From NCBI GenBank assembly GCA_947377725.1, contig CANCGX010000017.1, forward strand, positions 1 to 19,610: 19,610 bases of DNA, read 5' to 3'. The DNA comes from Actinomycetota bacterium (GTDB taxonomy: Bacteria; Actinomycetota; Actinomycetes; Nanopelagicales; Nanopelagicaceae). Each line of letters starts with the position of its first letter. Within the stretch, counting starts at the first letter, position 1. Shown here one piece after another: positions 1 through 7,840 of the stretch. The notes under the pieces are model-generated. The model was not told where the DNA came from, did no database searches, and was given only the letters and a program-made list of their open reading frames with translations. A program made the position numbers and the translations under genes.

Positions 1-1242
1 CCTGATGTCACACAGCTTGAAGATTTACGAGAGAAAGTTTCGATTGCACGTACAGCAGAAGTTGAAGCAAGACTTGAACTTCGAACACAAGAAGAGCGAA
101 TCACGGCGTTATCAGCACGTGCCCAAGCACTAGAAGATGCAGCACGTAATGAACGCGAAGGTGCAGAGCGTGCAATAGTCCGAAGAGAGCAACGCGCTAT
201 TGCTGCGACAACCGCACAAGCTACGGCTGACACTGCTTACGAAGCTCTTATTCAAATTGAGATCTCAATTCAAAAAGCTCTTGCTGAGCGTCAACGGCTA
301 GAAATTGGCCGTACAGACCGCGATGGCGAAATTCTTTCAGTTCGCGGGAAAAGTCGCGAACTTACAACTGAACTTGAACAACTCACTTCCTCAGTTCATA
401 GAGATGAAATTGTCCGCGCAGAGCAACGCATGCGCATTGAACAACTTGAAACTCGCGCTGTTGAAGAACTAGGCGTGGATGTTGCAACGCTCGTAGCTGA
501 ATACGGCCCAGTGAACGATGTGCCAACATTCGTTGAAGATGCAGAAGGAAACTTTGTTCCTGGCGACCTTATTCCATATCGTCGTGATCAACAGGAAAAG
601 CGTCTTGCACAAGCAGAGAAGTCGCTTGTGACGCTTGGAAAGATCAACCCTCTTGCACTTGAGGAATATTCAGCCCTTGAAGAACGTCTACGTTACCTCG
701 CAGAACAACTTGAAGATTTGAAGAAGACAAAGCGAGATCTCTTGGACATCATTAAGGAAGTCGATGACAAGGTTGTCGAAATCTTTACGCAGGCTTATCG
801 CGATACCGAACGCGAATTCGTTGGAATATTTGCACGTCTCTTCCCTGGTGGAGAAGGCCGCTTAGTTCTCACAAATCCACATGACATGATGACGACTGGC
901 GTAGACGTCGAAGCTCGTCCTCCAGGAAAGCGCGTTAAGCGTCTTTCTCTTCTCTCCGGTGGCGAACGCTCACTTGTTGCCGTTGCAATGTTGGTTGCGA
1001 TTTTCAAGGCAAGACCAAGTCCGTTTTACGTAATGGATGAAGTTGAAGCAGCACTCGACGATACAAACTTAAGTCGATTGCTTGGAATTTTCGAGGAGCT
1101 TCGCGAGAAATCTCAGCTCATCGTCATCACTCACCAAAAGCGCACCATGGAAATTGCAGATGCACTGTATGGCGTCACGATGCGCGGAGACGGTGTTTCA
1201 GAAGTTATTTCTCAACGTCTGCGTGAATCTGAAAACGTTTAA
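1..1242 (+). CDS. smc: Chromosome segregation protein SMC, C-terminal part (5' truncated by window edge)
   Basis: SMC is the ATPase of the condensin complex that compacts and segregates the chromosome, acting with ScpA and ScpB on the nucleoid. The frame is open from base 1, so the start lies outside the window; 413 residues are visible. The first ~140 residues are charged and rich in Glu, Arg, Ala and Gln with few glycines, as in the returning coiled-coil arm. The C-terminal head follows: the ABC signature LLSGGE (949-966), a Walker B ending in Met-Asp-Glu (Asp codon 1036, Glu codon 1039), the D-loop Ala-Leu-Asp-Asp just after, and the switch His in VITHQK (codon 1132). The Walker A half of the head must lie upstream. 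ftsY begins 21 bases after the stop with no promoter visible between, so the two are probably co-transcribed, a common actinobacterial arrangement. Family assignment is firm. Confidence 0.96.
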   Translation, partial: PDVTQLEDLREKVSIARTAEVEARLELRTQEERITALSARAQALEDAARNEREGAERAIVRREQRAIAATTAQATADTAYEALIQIEISIQKALAERQRLEIGRTDRDGEILSVRGKSRELTTELEQLTSSVHRDEIVRAEQRMRIEQLETRAVEELGVDVATLVAEYGPVNDVPTFVEDAEGNFVPGDLIPYRRDQQEKRLAQAEKSLVTLGKINPLALEEYSALEERLRYLAEQLEDLKKTKRDLLDIIKEVDDKVVEIFTQAYRDTEREFVGIFARLFPGGEGRLVLTNPHDMMTTGVDVEARPPGKRVKRLSLLSGGERSLVAVAMLVAIFKARPSPFYVMDEVEAALDDTNLSRLLGIFEELREKSQLIVITHQKRTMEIADALYGVTMRGDGVSEVISQRLRESENV

Positions 1243-1263
1243 GCGGTCCTCAGCGGTTTAGCG

Positions 1264-2109
1264 ATGGCACTTTTTAGCAAACTCTTTAACAAACTTCGTG
1301 GTGGCGCAAACCTTTCCTCAGCGGATTGGAAAGAGCTGGAGGCTTCGCTGTTGGAAGCCGATCTTGGAGCAGCGCTCACCGCAAAGATTCTCGACTCGGC
1401 TCGAAAAGAAAGCGGTTCTGCCGAAGAGTCGGTCTTGAAGACATTGAGGGATTCTCTTTCGATAGCTGATCGCTCGTTACATGCGAATTCGGAAAGACCA
1501 ACCACGATATTGGTAGTCGGTGTTAACGGCACGGGCAAGACAACATCGACTGCGAAATTAGCGAATGCAATGAAGAAGAATCGTTCTTCAGTTTTAATTG
1601 CAGCGGCAGATACCTTTCGAGCAGCAGCGACGGAACAGATTCAAACATGGGGAAGTCGACTCAACATCGAAGTTGTTGCCGGAAAGCAAAACGGCGATCC
1701 CGCCTCAGTGGCTTTTGATGGAGCTACGAGAGCTGTTGCAGAAAAAGTTGATTTCTATATTGTTGACACAGCTGGACGACTCCACACTAAACAAGGTTTG
1801 ATGGATGAGCTTGGGAAAATTCGCCGCGTAATAGAGAAGCTCACACCCGTAGATGAGGTACTTCTTGTTGTTGATGCCACAACCGGTCAAAATGGAATCG
1901 TCCAAGCAAAGACATTTATTGAGGCCGCAGCGGTTACGGGTCTGATCCTGACAAAGATGGACGGGTCGGCAAGAGGTGGCGTGGCCCTAGCTATCGAGGC
2001 CTCTACCGGAATCCCCATTAAATTTACGGGATCAGGGGAGGGAATCGAGGATTTCCAGCCATTTGATGCGGAGACTTACCTGCAGGGGCTCATTTCAGAC
2101 GAAAATTAG
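1264..2109 (+). CDS. ftsY: Signal recognition particle receptor FtsY
   Basis: FtsY is the membrane-associated SRP receptor GTPase. It pairs with Ffh at the Sec translocon to deliver nascent membrane proteins. The 281-residue product has the NG architecture: an N-domain helical bundle (about 15-75), G1 GVNGTGKT (86-93), the insertion-box DTFRAAA (116-122), G3 DTAGR (168-172) and G4 TKMD (230-233) followed by GSARGG. The ATG is the first plausible start and gives an N-terminus MALFSKLFNKLRG, a short amphipathic stretch that may contact the membrane. There is no recognisable Shine-Dalgarno; translation may be coupled to smc. The long acidic A domain of E. coli FtsY is missing, so the protein is close to a minimal NG form. 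Ffh, its partner, is encoded about 4 kb downstream. It is distinguished from Ffh by lacking an M domain. Confidence 0.95.
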   Translation: MALFSKLFNKLRGGANLSSADWKELEASLLEADLGAALTAKILDSARKESGSAEESVLKTLRDSLSIADRSLHANSERPTTILVVGVNGTGKTTSTAKLANAMKKNRSSVLIAAADTFRAAATEQIQTWGSRLNIEVVAGKQNGDPASVAFDGATRAVAEKVDFYIVDTAGRLHTKQGLMDELGKIRRVIEKLTPVDEVLLVVDATTGQNGIVQAKTFIEAAAVTGLILTKMDGSARGGVALAIEASTGIPIKFTGSGEGIEDFQPFDAETYLQGLISDEN

Positions 2110-2125
2110 CCTTTCGCCTCACTCT

Positions 2126-2164
2126 TTAACATTTCTGTAACACATTTATACCTATTGCCGTAAC
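2126..2164 (+). promoter_or_regulatory. Candidate GlnR-type nitrogen operator upstream of amt
   Basis: Pentamers TTAAC (2126-2130) and GTAAC (2137-2141) lie exactly 11 bases apart start to start (6-base gap), a weaker ATACC follows at 2148, and another GTAAC sits at 2160-2164. Actinobacterial GlnR sites are half-sites of the GTnAC / GAAAC kind separated by 6 bases, and amtB is a classic GlnR target. The first two half-sites match that spacing; the last is one base out of phase. No glnR gene is in the window. TAACAT (2127-2132) could also serve as a -10 box. Confidence 0.35.
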
Positions 2165-2220
2165 GAGCGCCCTGCATTCTTCGGGCAAGAACTCAATGGC
2201 GAGCTCCTCTTTTAAACATC

Positions 2221-2225
2221 GGGAG
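2221..2225 (+). promoter_or_regulatory. Ribosome binding site that decides the amt start
   Basis: GGGAG lies 5 bases before the ATG at 2231. An in-frame GTG at 2225 overlaps this site and would have no ribosome binding site of its own, so the ATG is preferred. Confidence 0.6.
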
Positions 2226-2230
2226 TGAAA

Positions 2231-3505
2231 ATGAACTTCAACTCAGGCGATACCGCTTGGATCATTGTCGCTGCGGCCATGGTGCTTCTCATGACACCTG
2301 GACTTGCATTCTTCTACGGCGGAATGGTTCGCGGCAAAAATGTATTGGGAATGTTGGCTCAAAACTATGTGACGATGGGCGTGGTTAGCGTTCTATGGAT
2401 TACAGGCGTTTACAGCTTGGCATTTAGTGGCACGGGAAAGTGGATTGGTGATCTACATCAATTCGGTCTCAACCACATCTGGCAGCAAGCAACTGGATTC
2501 GAAGCGTTAACAATTCCACCATTGGTATTTTGTGCGTTTCAATTAATGTTCGCAATTATTACACCTGCACTTATTACAGGTGCTACCGCAGACCGTTTGA
2601 AGTTTGGCGCATGGACCCTCTTCTCAGGAATTTGGTTAGTAATCGTCTACGCACCAGTCGCGCACTGGGTATTCTCACCAAGCGGATGGCTCTTTAAACT
2701 CGGCGCACTTGATTTCGCAGGTGGAACTGTTGTTCACGCTAACGCTGGTGCTGCTGCTCTTGCAGTTATTTTGGTAATAGGTAAGCGCAAAGGTTGGCCA
2801 AAAGAGCGCATGCGCCCACACAACGTTCCTTTCGTACTTCTTGGAACTGGTCTACTTTGGTTTGGTTGGTTTGGCTTCAACGCAGGATCTGCTCTTGCAG
2901 CGAACACCACATCAGCATTCGCTTTTGTGAATACAAATACAGCAACAGGCGCAGCTCTTCTCGCATGGATGTTGACTGAAAAGATTCGCGATGGCCATGC
3001 AACAACTCTTGGTGCTGCATCTGGTGCGGTAGCAGGACTTGTAGCAATCACCCCAGCTTGCGGTTTCGTAAGCCCAATGGGTTCAATCGTTATCGGTTTT
3101 GCAGCGGGCGTAGTTTGTGCACTTGCAACTGGCCTCAAGACAAAGTTTGGATATGACGATGCGCTTGATGTCGTTGGCGTCCACCTTGTCGGCGGAATCC
3201 TCGGTGCACTTTCAATTGGTCTCTTTGCAACAAAGATGACTAACTCAGCTGGTACCAACGGCTTCTTCTACAAGGGCGGATGGACTCTGATGGGTCATCA
3301 GGCCGTTGCAGTTCTTGCAGTCGTCGTATATTCATTCGTCGTCACCTACATCTTGGCTCAAATACTTGATAAGACCATTGGTCTTCGAGTTTCTGAAGAT
3401 GATGAAAGTGTGGGCTTGGATCTATCTCAGCATGCAGAAACTGCATACGAGAGTTCCTCCTACAGCGATGGATCGCGCTTCACCTCTAACTTCACAAAAC
3501 AATAA
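2231..3505 (+). CDS. amt: Ammonium transporter (Amt/MEP family)
   Basis: This is a trimeric inner-membrane channel that takes up ammonium or ammonia when nitrogen is scarce. With the ATG start the protein has 424 residues and about eleven hydrophobic membrane segments. Family hallmarks include FFYGGMVRGKN near residue 27, DFAGGTVVHANAG with the first pore histidine at 169, and DVVGVHLVGG with the second at 318; these match the twin-His pair H168/H318 of E. coli AmtB. The cytoplasmic tail ends in the conserved SVGLDLSQHAETAY element, through which PII proteins block the channel. The first residues carry no clear cleavable signal peptide. glnK follows 35 bases downstream with its own ribosome binding site, the usual amt-glnK pairing, so the two are almost certainly an operon. 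A GlnR-like repeat upstream suggests induction under nitrogen limitation. Confidence 0.96.
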   Translation: MNFNSGDTAWIIVAAAMVLLMTPGLAFFYGGMVRGKNVLGMLAQNYVTMGVVSVLWITGVYSLAFSGTGKWIGDLHQFGLNHIWQQATGFEALTIPPLVFCAFQLMFAIITPALITGATADRLKFGAWTLFSGIWLVIVYAPVAHWVFSPSGWLFKLGALDFAGGTVVHANAGAAALAVILVIGKRKGWPKERMRPHNVPFVLLGTGLLWFGWFGFNAGSALAANTTSAFAFVNTNTATGAALLAWMLTEKIRDGHATTLGAASGAVAGLVAITPACGFVSPMGSIVIGFAAGVVCALATGLKTKFGYDDALDVVGVHLVGGILGALSIGLFATKMTNSAGTNGFFYKGGWTLMGHQAVAVLAVVVYSFVVTYILAQILDKTIGLRVSEDDESVGLDLSQHAETAYESSSYSDGSRFTSNFTKQ

Positions 3506-3523
3506 TCCAGATATCCTCACTAG

Positions 3524-3532
3524 AAAGGAAAG
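3524..3532 (+). promoter_or_regulatory. Ribosome binding site of glnK
   Basis: A purine-rich AAAGGAAAG lies 8 bases before the glnK ATG. It is one of the few clear Shine-Dalgarno sites in the window. Confidence 0.6.
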
Positions 3533-3540
3533 TACAGAAG

Positions 3541-3879
3541 ATGAAACTCATTACAGCAATCATCAAGCCTTTCAAGTTGGATGATGTTAAGACTGCACTT
3601 AATGCAGCTGGCATCACTGGCATGACAGTCTCTGAAGCAAGTGGTTTTGGTCGCCAGCGTGGTCACACCGAGGTATATCGCGGTGCTGAATACACAGTCG
3701 ATCTTGTTCCAAAAGTTCGCCTTGAAGTACTTGTTGATACAGGTGACGTTGAGTCAGTTATCGAGACCATCGTAAAAGCTGCATCGACAGGTTCAATCGG
3801 TGATGGCAAAGTTTGGGCAACTACCGTTGATCACATCGTGCGCGTGCGTACGGGTGAACGTGGGGTTGATGCAATCTAA
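3541..3879 (+). CDS. glnK: Nitrogen regulatory protein PII
   Basis: This is a small trimeric cytoplasmic signal protein that binds ATP, ADP and 2-oxoglutarate. It controls Amt and, in actinobacteria, nitrogen gene regulation. The length of 112 residues is exactly typical. The N-terminus MKLITAIIKPFKLDDVK is canonical. The T-loop (about 37-55) holds YRGAEY with Tyr46 and Tyr51; Tyr51 is the residue modified by GlnD (adenylylated in the actinobacteria studied, uridylylated in enterics). The B-loop TGSIGDGKVW and the C-terminal VRVRTGERG, both nucleotide-binding, are intact. It sits directly behind amt and ahead of glnD, so the transporter, its gate and the gate's modifying enzyme lie together. 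The amt linkage favours glnK over glnB as the name. Confidence 0.95.
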   Translation: MKLITAIIKPFKLDDVKTALNAAGITGMTVSEASGFGRQRGHTEVYRGAEYTVDLVPKVRLEVLVDTGDVESVIETIVKAASTGSIGDGKVWATTVDHIVRVRTGERGVDAI

Positions 3880-3901
3880 GTAAACATCTCTAAAGGATCT
3901 G

Positions 3902-3930
3902 CGAATCCGAGAGCGGTTCCTTGAGATTCG
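3902..3930 (+). repeat. Inverted repeat between glnK and glnD
   Basis: CGAATC (3902-3907) is mirrored by GATTCG (3925-3930) around a 17-base centre. It lies just before the proposed glnD -10 box. It could be a weak terminator stem for the amt-glnK transcript or an operator. There is no T-run after it, and six base pairs could be chance. Confidence 0.25.
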
Positions 3931-3931
3931 T

Positions 3932-3937
3932 TAGAGT
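3932..3937 (+). promoter_or_regulatory. -10 box of a leaderless glnD promoter
   Basis: TAGAGT followed by 6 bases and then the ATG at 3944, so transcription would begin at the start codon. An in-frame stop at 3932-3934 rules out an earlier glnD start. No ribosome binding site is present. Confidence 0.5.
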
Positions 3938-3943
3938 ATAGAT

Positions 3944-6202
3944 ATGGGAACACGAGAGCGCCGTGAACGATCTGACACGATCGACGGAGAAGTATCACTT
4001 CTCTTTCACGGCGCTCTTTCGCGCTTGGAAATACCTGAAAGTAATGTAACTCTTGCCGCTGTTGGCGGCTATGGTCGCGGCGAATTATCGCCCGGTTCTG
4101 ATTTGGATCTCCTTATTCTTCACACGGGATTGAGCCCGGAAATTCTTAAAGATTTAGTAAATGAATTTCTCTATCCACTATGGTCTACAAACCGAAAAGT
4201 TGATTATTCCTTGCGTACTAAATCTGAAACTTTATCTGCCGCTGAAGAAGATATCCGTGTGGCTCTTGGCTTGCTGGATATTCGACACCTAAGTGGAAAC
4301 GAAGATTTGACGGAAGATGTAGCAATAGCGGCACTTGAACAGTGGCGAAAGGATTACAAAAAGAATTTGCCAAAATTGCGATCCTCTTTAGATGAAAGAC
4401 ATGAAAGAGCGGGCGAGTTGGCTTATCTACTTGAGCCGGATTTGAAAGAAGCTCGTGGGGGATTGCGAGATATTCATTCGCTTCGAGCACTCGCTAAACT
4501 TGATGCCATTGACGTTGCCCTCGATCGGGTGGCTGCGGCGGAATCGGTTTTGATGAATGTTAGAGATGCACTTCATGAGACCAGTAAAAGAGATCGAGAT
4601 CAACTTCTTTTTACCGAGCAAGATAAAGTAGCTGCTCTCCTAAAATATACGGATGCAGATGTCCTTATGCTTGATGTTGCTAAGTCAGCGCGTGCTGTTG
4701 ACTACACGGCATCACGCACGTGGGATCGAATTGAGAAAATTTCGAAGCGATCGGTTTTCAAAAGATCGCGCCCAGTTGGGGTTGCCAAGGGCCTTGTGGC
4801 TTTTGATGGGGAACTCGCAATCGATGAGAATTACGACATTGAGTCAGACCCTGCTCTTGGGTTACGTGCTGCCGCAGTTGCTGCGCAACGCGGACTTCAT
4901 CTCACTGTTGATGCATGTGTCGATATGGCTTCCAGAATTCACGATTTGCCAGAACCGTGGCCGCGCCAATCGCGCGAAGATCTTGTGACTCTTATCGGTG
5001 CGGGTGAACACATGATTGAAACTTTTGAGGCCTTAGATCAGGAAGGATTAATCGCTCGGTGGATTCCTGAATGGTCGCATGTTCGTTTCTTGCCCCAAAG
5101 AAATGTTTTGCATCGCCATACTGTCGATAGACATATGCTCGAAACTGCATTTCGCGCTGCAGCTCTTACGCGCAAGGTTCATCGCCCCGATCTGCTCCTT
5201 ATTGCTGCTCTCTTTCATGACATTGGAAAGGGTTTCGCAGATAAGGATCACTCAGATTATGGCGAGGCGTTGATTCAACCTCTCGCACGCCGAATGGGCT
5301 TTGATGAGGAAGATGTTGAAACTCTTGCACTACTCGTTAAACATCACTTATTGCTTTCGGCAGTAGCGACCCGAAGAGATTTGGATGATCCTCAAACAAT
5401 CGCTTTCGTACTCTCGCATATTGGGGACGCACAGACTTTAGAACTGCTCCACGCTTTAAGTATCGCCGATGGTGAAGCAACAGGAACAACAGCATGGAGC
5501 AAATGGAAAGCGGGCCTCGTTCAGGATTTAGTCAACCGATGTCTTTCAGCCATGTCTGGCATTGCACCTGCCTCACAACTTGAACTAACGGAAGAACAGA
5601 TTGCCATGGCGAAGAGCGGTGAGTTGCGAGTAACGCTTACCCCAAGGGAAGAAAATTTCGTGATTGAGATTATCTCTCCGGATAGAACTGGTCTTTTATC
5701 AACTGTGGCGGCCGTGCTCTCCATTTCACGGCTCGATGTTCGCTCTGCCCGAACTAGAACTATCGGCGACTCTGCTGTGATGACATGGCTTGTAGCTCTC
5801 GATGCGTATGCGCCTGAACCTACTCAGGAAAGTTTGCATTCATTGCTCGCTAAAGCACTTGAAAAAGAGATCGATATCAACAAGAAAATTGAAGACCGCA
5901 TAAATAACTATAGAAAGTACCCTGGAATTCCTACGCCTCCTCCAGTTGTGATTGCGACCAACGACCTGGCGACAAATGCGACTGTGGTTGAGGTGCGAAC
6001 TCACGACAAGCCCGGAGTTCTTTTCAATGTCTCGCGAACAATTTCTAAATTCGGAGTAGATATCAGAGCCGCAATTGTGGCAACACTCGGCGCTGAAGCG
6101 TTCGACACCCTATACGTAACAGACTTGCAAGGAAATGCATTGAGCGAAGAGAAAGCAAAAATTCTTGCGAACCAGGTCGAAAATTACTTGCTGACCTTAT
6201 GA
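3944..6202 (+). CDS. glnD: PII nucleotidyltransferase / deadenylylating or uridylyl-removing enzyme GlnD
   Basis: GlnD is a bifunctional cytoplasmic sensor that adds a nucleotide to the PII T-loop tyrosine when nitrogen is short and removes it when nitrogen is plentiful. In 752 residues the domains run in the standard order. A nucleotidyltransferase motif GGYGRGELSPGSDLDLL (41-57) keeps its catalytic aspartates. An HD hydrolase domain has HRHTVDRH and LFHDIGKG (His-Asp near 423). Two ACT domains, starting with EIISPDRTGLL near 573 and EVRTHDKPGVL near 681, bind glutamine in relatives. It is shorter than E. coli GlnD (about 890), with only about 40 residues before the transferase motif, so the usual helical N-terminal extension is reduced. 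An in-frame stop just upstream shows this is real and not a mis-chosen start. No glnE is seen nearby. The gene appears to have its own leaderless promoter. Confidence 0.94.
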   Translation: MGTRERRERSDTIDGEVSLLFHGALSRLEIPESNVTLAAVGGYGRGELSPGSDLDLLILHTGLSPEILKDLVNEFLYPLWSTNRKVDYSLRTKSETLSAAEEDIRVALGLLDIRHLSGNEDLTEDVAIAALEQWRKDYKKNLPKLRSSLDERHERAGELAYLLEPDLKEARGGLRDIHSLRALAKLDAIDVALDRVAAAESVLMNVRDALHETSKRDRDQLLFTEQDKVAALLKYTDADVLMLDVAKSARAVDYTASRTWDRIEKISKRSVFKRSRPVGVAKGLVAFDGELAIDENYDIESDPALGLRAAAVAAQRGLHLTVDACVDMASRIHDLPEPWPRQSREDLVTLIGAGEHMIETFEALDQEGLIARWIPEWSHVRFLPQRNVLHRHTVDRHMLETAFRAAALTRKVHRPDLLLIAALFHDIGKGFADKDHSDYGEALIQPLARRMGFDEEDVETLALLVKHHLLLSAVATRRDLDDPQTIAFVLSHIGDAQTLELLHALSIADGEATGTTAWSKWKAGLVQDLVNRCLSAMSGIAPASQLELTEEQIAMAKSGELRVTLTPREENFVIEIISPDRTGLLSTVAAVLSISRLDVRSARTRTIGDSAVMTWLVALDAYAPEPTQESLHSLLAKALEKEIDINKKIEDRINNYRKYPGIPTPPPVVIATNDLATNATVVEVRTHDKPGVLFNVSRTISKFGVDIRAAIVATLGAEAFDTLYVTDLQGNALSEEKAKILANQVENYLLTL

Positions 6203-6214
6203 ATATGAAGTGTG

Positions 6215-6220
6215 TACTCT
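6215..6220 (+). promoter_or_regulatory. -10 box of a leaderless ffh promoter
   Basis: TACTCT, then 6 bases, then GTG at 6227. This supports the GTG at 6227 as the true start over the in-frame GTG at 6212, which lies upstream of and overlaps the box region. Confidence 0.5.
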
Positions 6221-6226
6221 AGCCTC

Positions 6227-7678
6227 GTGTTCGATTCACTCTCCTCTAAATTCTCCAAGGCCTTCTCCGGGCTTCGGACTAAAGGCCGCATTAAGAGCGG
6301 GGATATCGATGAAGTCACGGAGGAAATCCGACTAGCGCTTCTCGATTCTGACGTTGCTCTTGAAGTTGTTGAATCCTTCATTCAGAAAATCAAGGATCGC
6401 TCCCTTTCGGAGCTAGAAGAAGTAAATAAGGGTATTAATCCTTCACAAGCAGTTTTCAATATTATCAATGAAGAGTTGGTCTCCATTCTTGGTGGGAGCG
6501 CTCGAAGAATTCGTTTAGCGAAAAAACCGCCAACTGTCATCATGTTGGCTGGCTTGCAAGGCGCAGGAAAGACAACTCTTGCTGCAAAGTTGGCTCTATA
6601 TTTAAAGAAGCAAGGGAATACTCCGCTTCTCGTTGCATCTGATCTGCAACGCCCGAATGCCGTTACGCAATTACAACAAGTTGGGGCTGGAGTAAATGTT
6701 CCAGTCTTTGCTCCTGAACCGGGAAACGGTATTGGAGACCCCGTAGCTGTTGCTCGAGCGGGAGTTAAATTTGCAGTAGAAAAGATGCACAACATCGTCA
6801 TCGTCGATACTGCAGGTCGACTTGGTGTCGATCAGGAATTGATGAACGAAGCAATCCGAATTAGAGATGCAGTAAATCCTGATGAAATACTTTTTGTCGT
6901 CGATGCAATGATCGGACAAGATGCCGTTCGTACCGCGCAAGCTTTCTTGGATGGCGTTGGTTTCGATGGCGTAGTGCTGACAAAGCTTGACGGTGATGCA
7001 CGAGGTGGCGCCGCACTTTCAATCGTCGCAAAGACAGAGCGCCCCATTATGTTCGCCTCGACTGGCGAGAAGAGTGAAGATTTCGATCTCTTCTATCCAG
7101 ATCGCATGGCATCTCGAATTCTTGGACTTGGTGATATCCAATCATTGGCAGAGCAAGCCAAGAGCGCGATGGATTCAGATACGTCAGAGAAACTAGAGAA
7201 GAAATTTGCAAGCGGTGAAGACTTCACTTTGGATGACTTTCTGTCCCAGCTTGAAGCAATGAAGAAGATGGGCTCGATGACCAAACTCTTGGGAATGTTG
7301 CCAGGAGCCAACTCTGGGGCGATGAAAAAGCAATTAGAGAGTATTGATGACAACGAGCTTGTTAAAACTCAGGCTATCGTCCAATCGATGACCCCACTCG
7401 AACGAAATGATCCTAAAGTCCTCAACGGTTCACGGAGAGCTCGAATCGCAAAGGGAAGTGGTCGCCAAGTTTCTGAAGTAAATAATCTTGTGGATCGATT
7501 CTCGCAAGCTCAGAAAATGATGAAACAGATGAGAAATGGCGGAGGGGTTCCCGGGTTACCTAAGGGGATGCAGATGCCGCCCGGCATGGGTGGCATGCCT
7601 AGCCAAAAATCAGGCCAAACTCCACCAAAGAAGAAATCACGCTCAGGTAACCCGGCTAAACGGGCTGCTGAGCAGTAG
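6227..7678 (+). CDS. ffh: Signal recognition particle protein Ffh (SRP54)
   Basis: Ffh is the GTPase and signal-peptide-binding subunit of SRP, complexed with 4.5S RNA; it hands ribosomes to FtsY at the membrane. The GTG at 6227 gives the family N-terminus (M)FDSLSSKFSKAFSGL and 483 residues. A GTG 15 bases upstream would add an atypical MYSSL. G-domain motifs are GLQGAGKT (109-116), DTAGRL (194-199) and TKLD (252-255) with GDARGG. The M domain starts near 325. It carries the methionine-rich groove, the SRP RNA-binding motif SRRARIAKGSG (402-412), and a Met/Gly/Pro-rich then Lys-rich tail. It lies 24 bases after glnD but seems separately transcribed from a leaderless promoter. No 4.5S RNA gene is recognisable in the window. 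Confidence 0.96.
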   Translation: MFDSLSSKFSKAFSGLRTKGRIKSGDIDEVTEEIRLALLDSDVALEVVESFIQKIKDRSLSELEEVNKGINPSQAVFNIINEELVSILGGSARRIRLAKKPPTVIMLAGLQGAGKTTLAAKLALYLKKQGNTPLLVASDLQRPNAVTQLQQVGAGVNVPVFAPEPGNGIGDPVAVARAGVKFAVEKMHNIVIVDTAGRLGVDQELMNEAIRIRDAVNPDEILFVVDAMIGQDAVRTAQAFLDGVGFDGVVLTKLDGDARGGAALSIVAKTERPIMFASTGEKSEDFDLFYPDRMASRILGLGDIQSLAEQAKSAMDSDTSEKLEKKFASGEDFTLDDFLSQLEAMKKMGSMTKLLGMLPGANSGAMKKQLESIDDNELVKTQAIVQSMTPLERNDPKVLNGSRRARIAKGSGRQVSEVNNLVDRFSQAQKMMKQMRNGGGVPGLPKGMQMPPGMGGMPSQKSGQTPPKKKSRSGNPAKRAAEQ

Positions 7679-7840
7679 AAGCTGATTTGGGTCTGAGCCA
7701 CCTTGCTGGCAGAATTACCCACCTGTACCGGGGCCCTCTACCCCTGGCACATCATCCAAATTTCAACCAATATGGATATCGATTGAATCGACGCTCCCAC
7801 TGTCGAAACATGAGATACCGAATTTTTTACTAGGAGTAAC
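7679..7840 (+). promoter_or_regulatory. ffh-rpsP intergenic region with stem-loops and a palindrome
   Basis: This is the longest gap in the window (162 bases), and no ORF fits it. It holds three structures. A nested stem pairs TGGGT (7688-7692) with ACCCA (7717-7721) around GCCA (7697-7700) and TGGC (7707-7710). A second hairpin pairs CCGGGG (7728-7733) with CCCCTGG (7741-7747). A near-perfect palindrome TCGATT-G-AATCGA spans 7779-7791. It presumably contains the end of the ffh transcript and the promoter and leader of the rpsP operon. No T-tract follows either hairpin and I could not place a convincing promoter. Confidence 0.35.
7832..7836 (+). promoter_or_regulatory. Ribosome binding site of rpsP
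   Basis: AGGAG lies 4 bases before the GTG start at 7841. The spacing is short but the match is good. Confidence 0.6.

Noticed and set aside
2165..2206. Stem-loop in the amt leader (GAGCGCC with GGCG-AG-CTC, or GCCC with GGGC) as a riboswitch
   Set aside because: The stems are short, bulged and overlap each other, and they match no riboswitch I recognise.
2225..2230. GTG at 2225 as the amt start
   Set aside because: It overlaps the ribosome binding site GGGAG and adds only two residues; the ATG at 2231 is better placed.
2734..3258. 174-codon reverse open frame inside amt
   Set aside because: It is a shadow of the Ala/Gly-rich amt coding sequence; amt is intact and conserved over the whole stretch.
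6212..6226. GTG at 6212 as the ffh start
   Set aside because: It would add MYSSL, unlike the conserved (M)FDSL opening, and would place the proposed -10 box inside the coding region.
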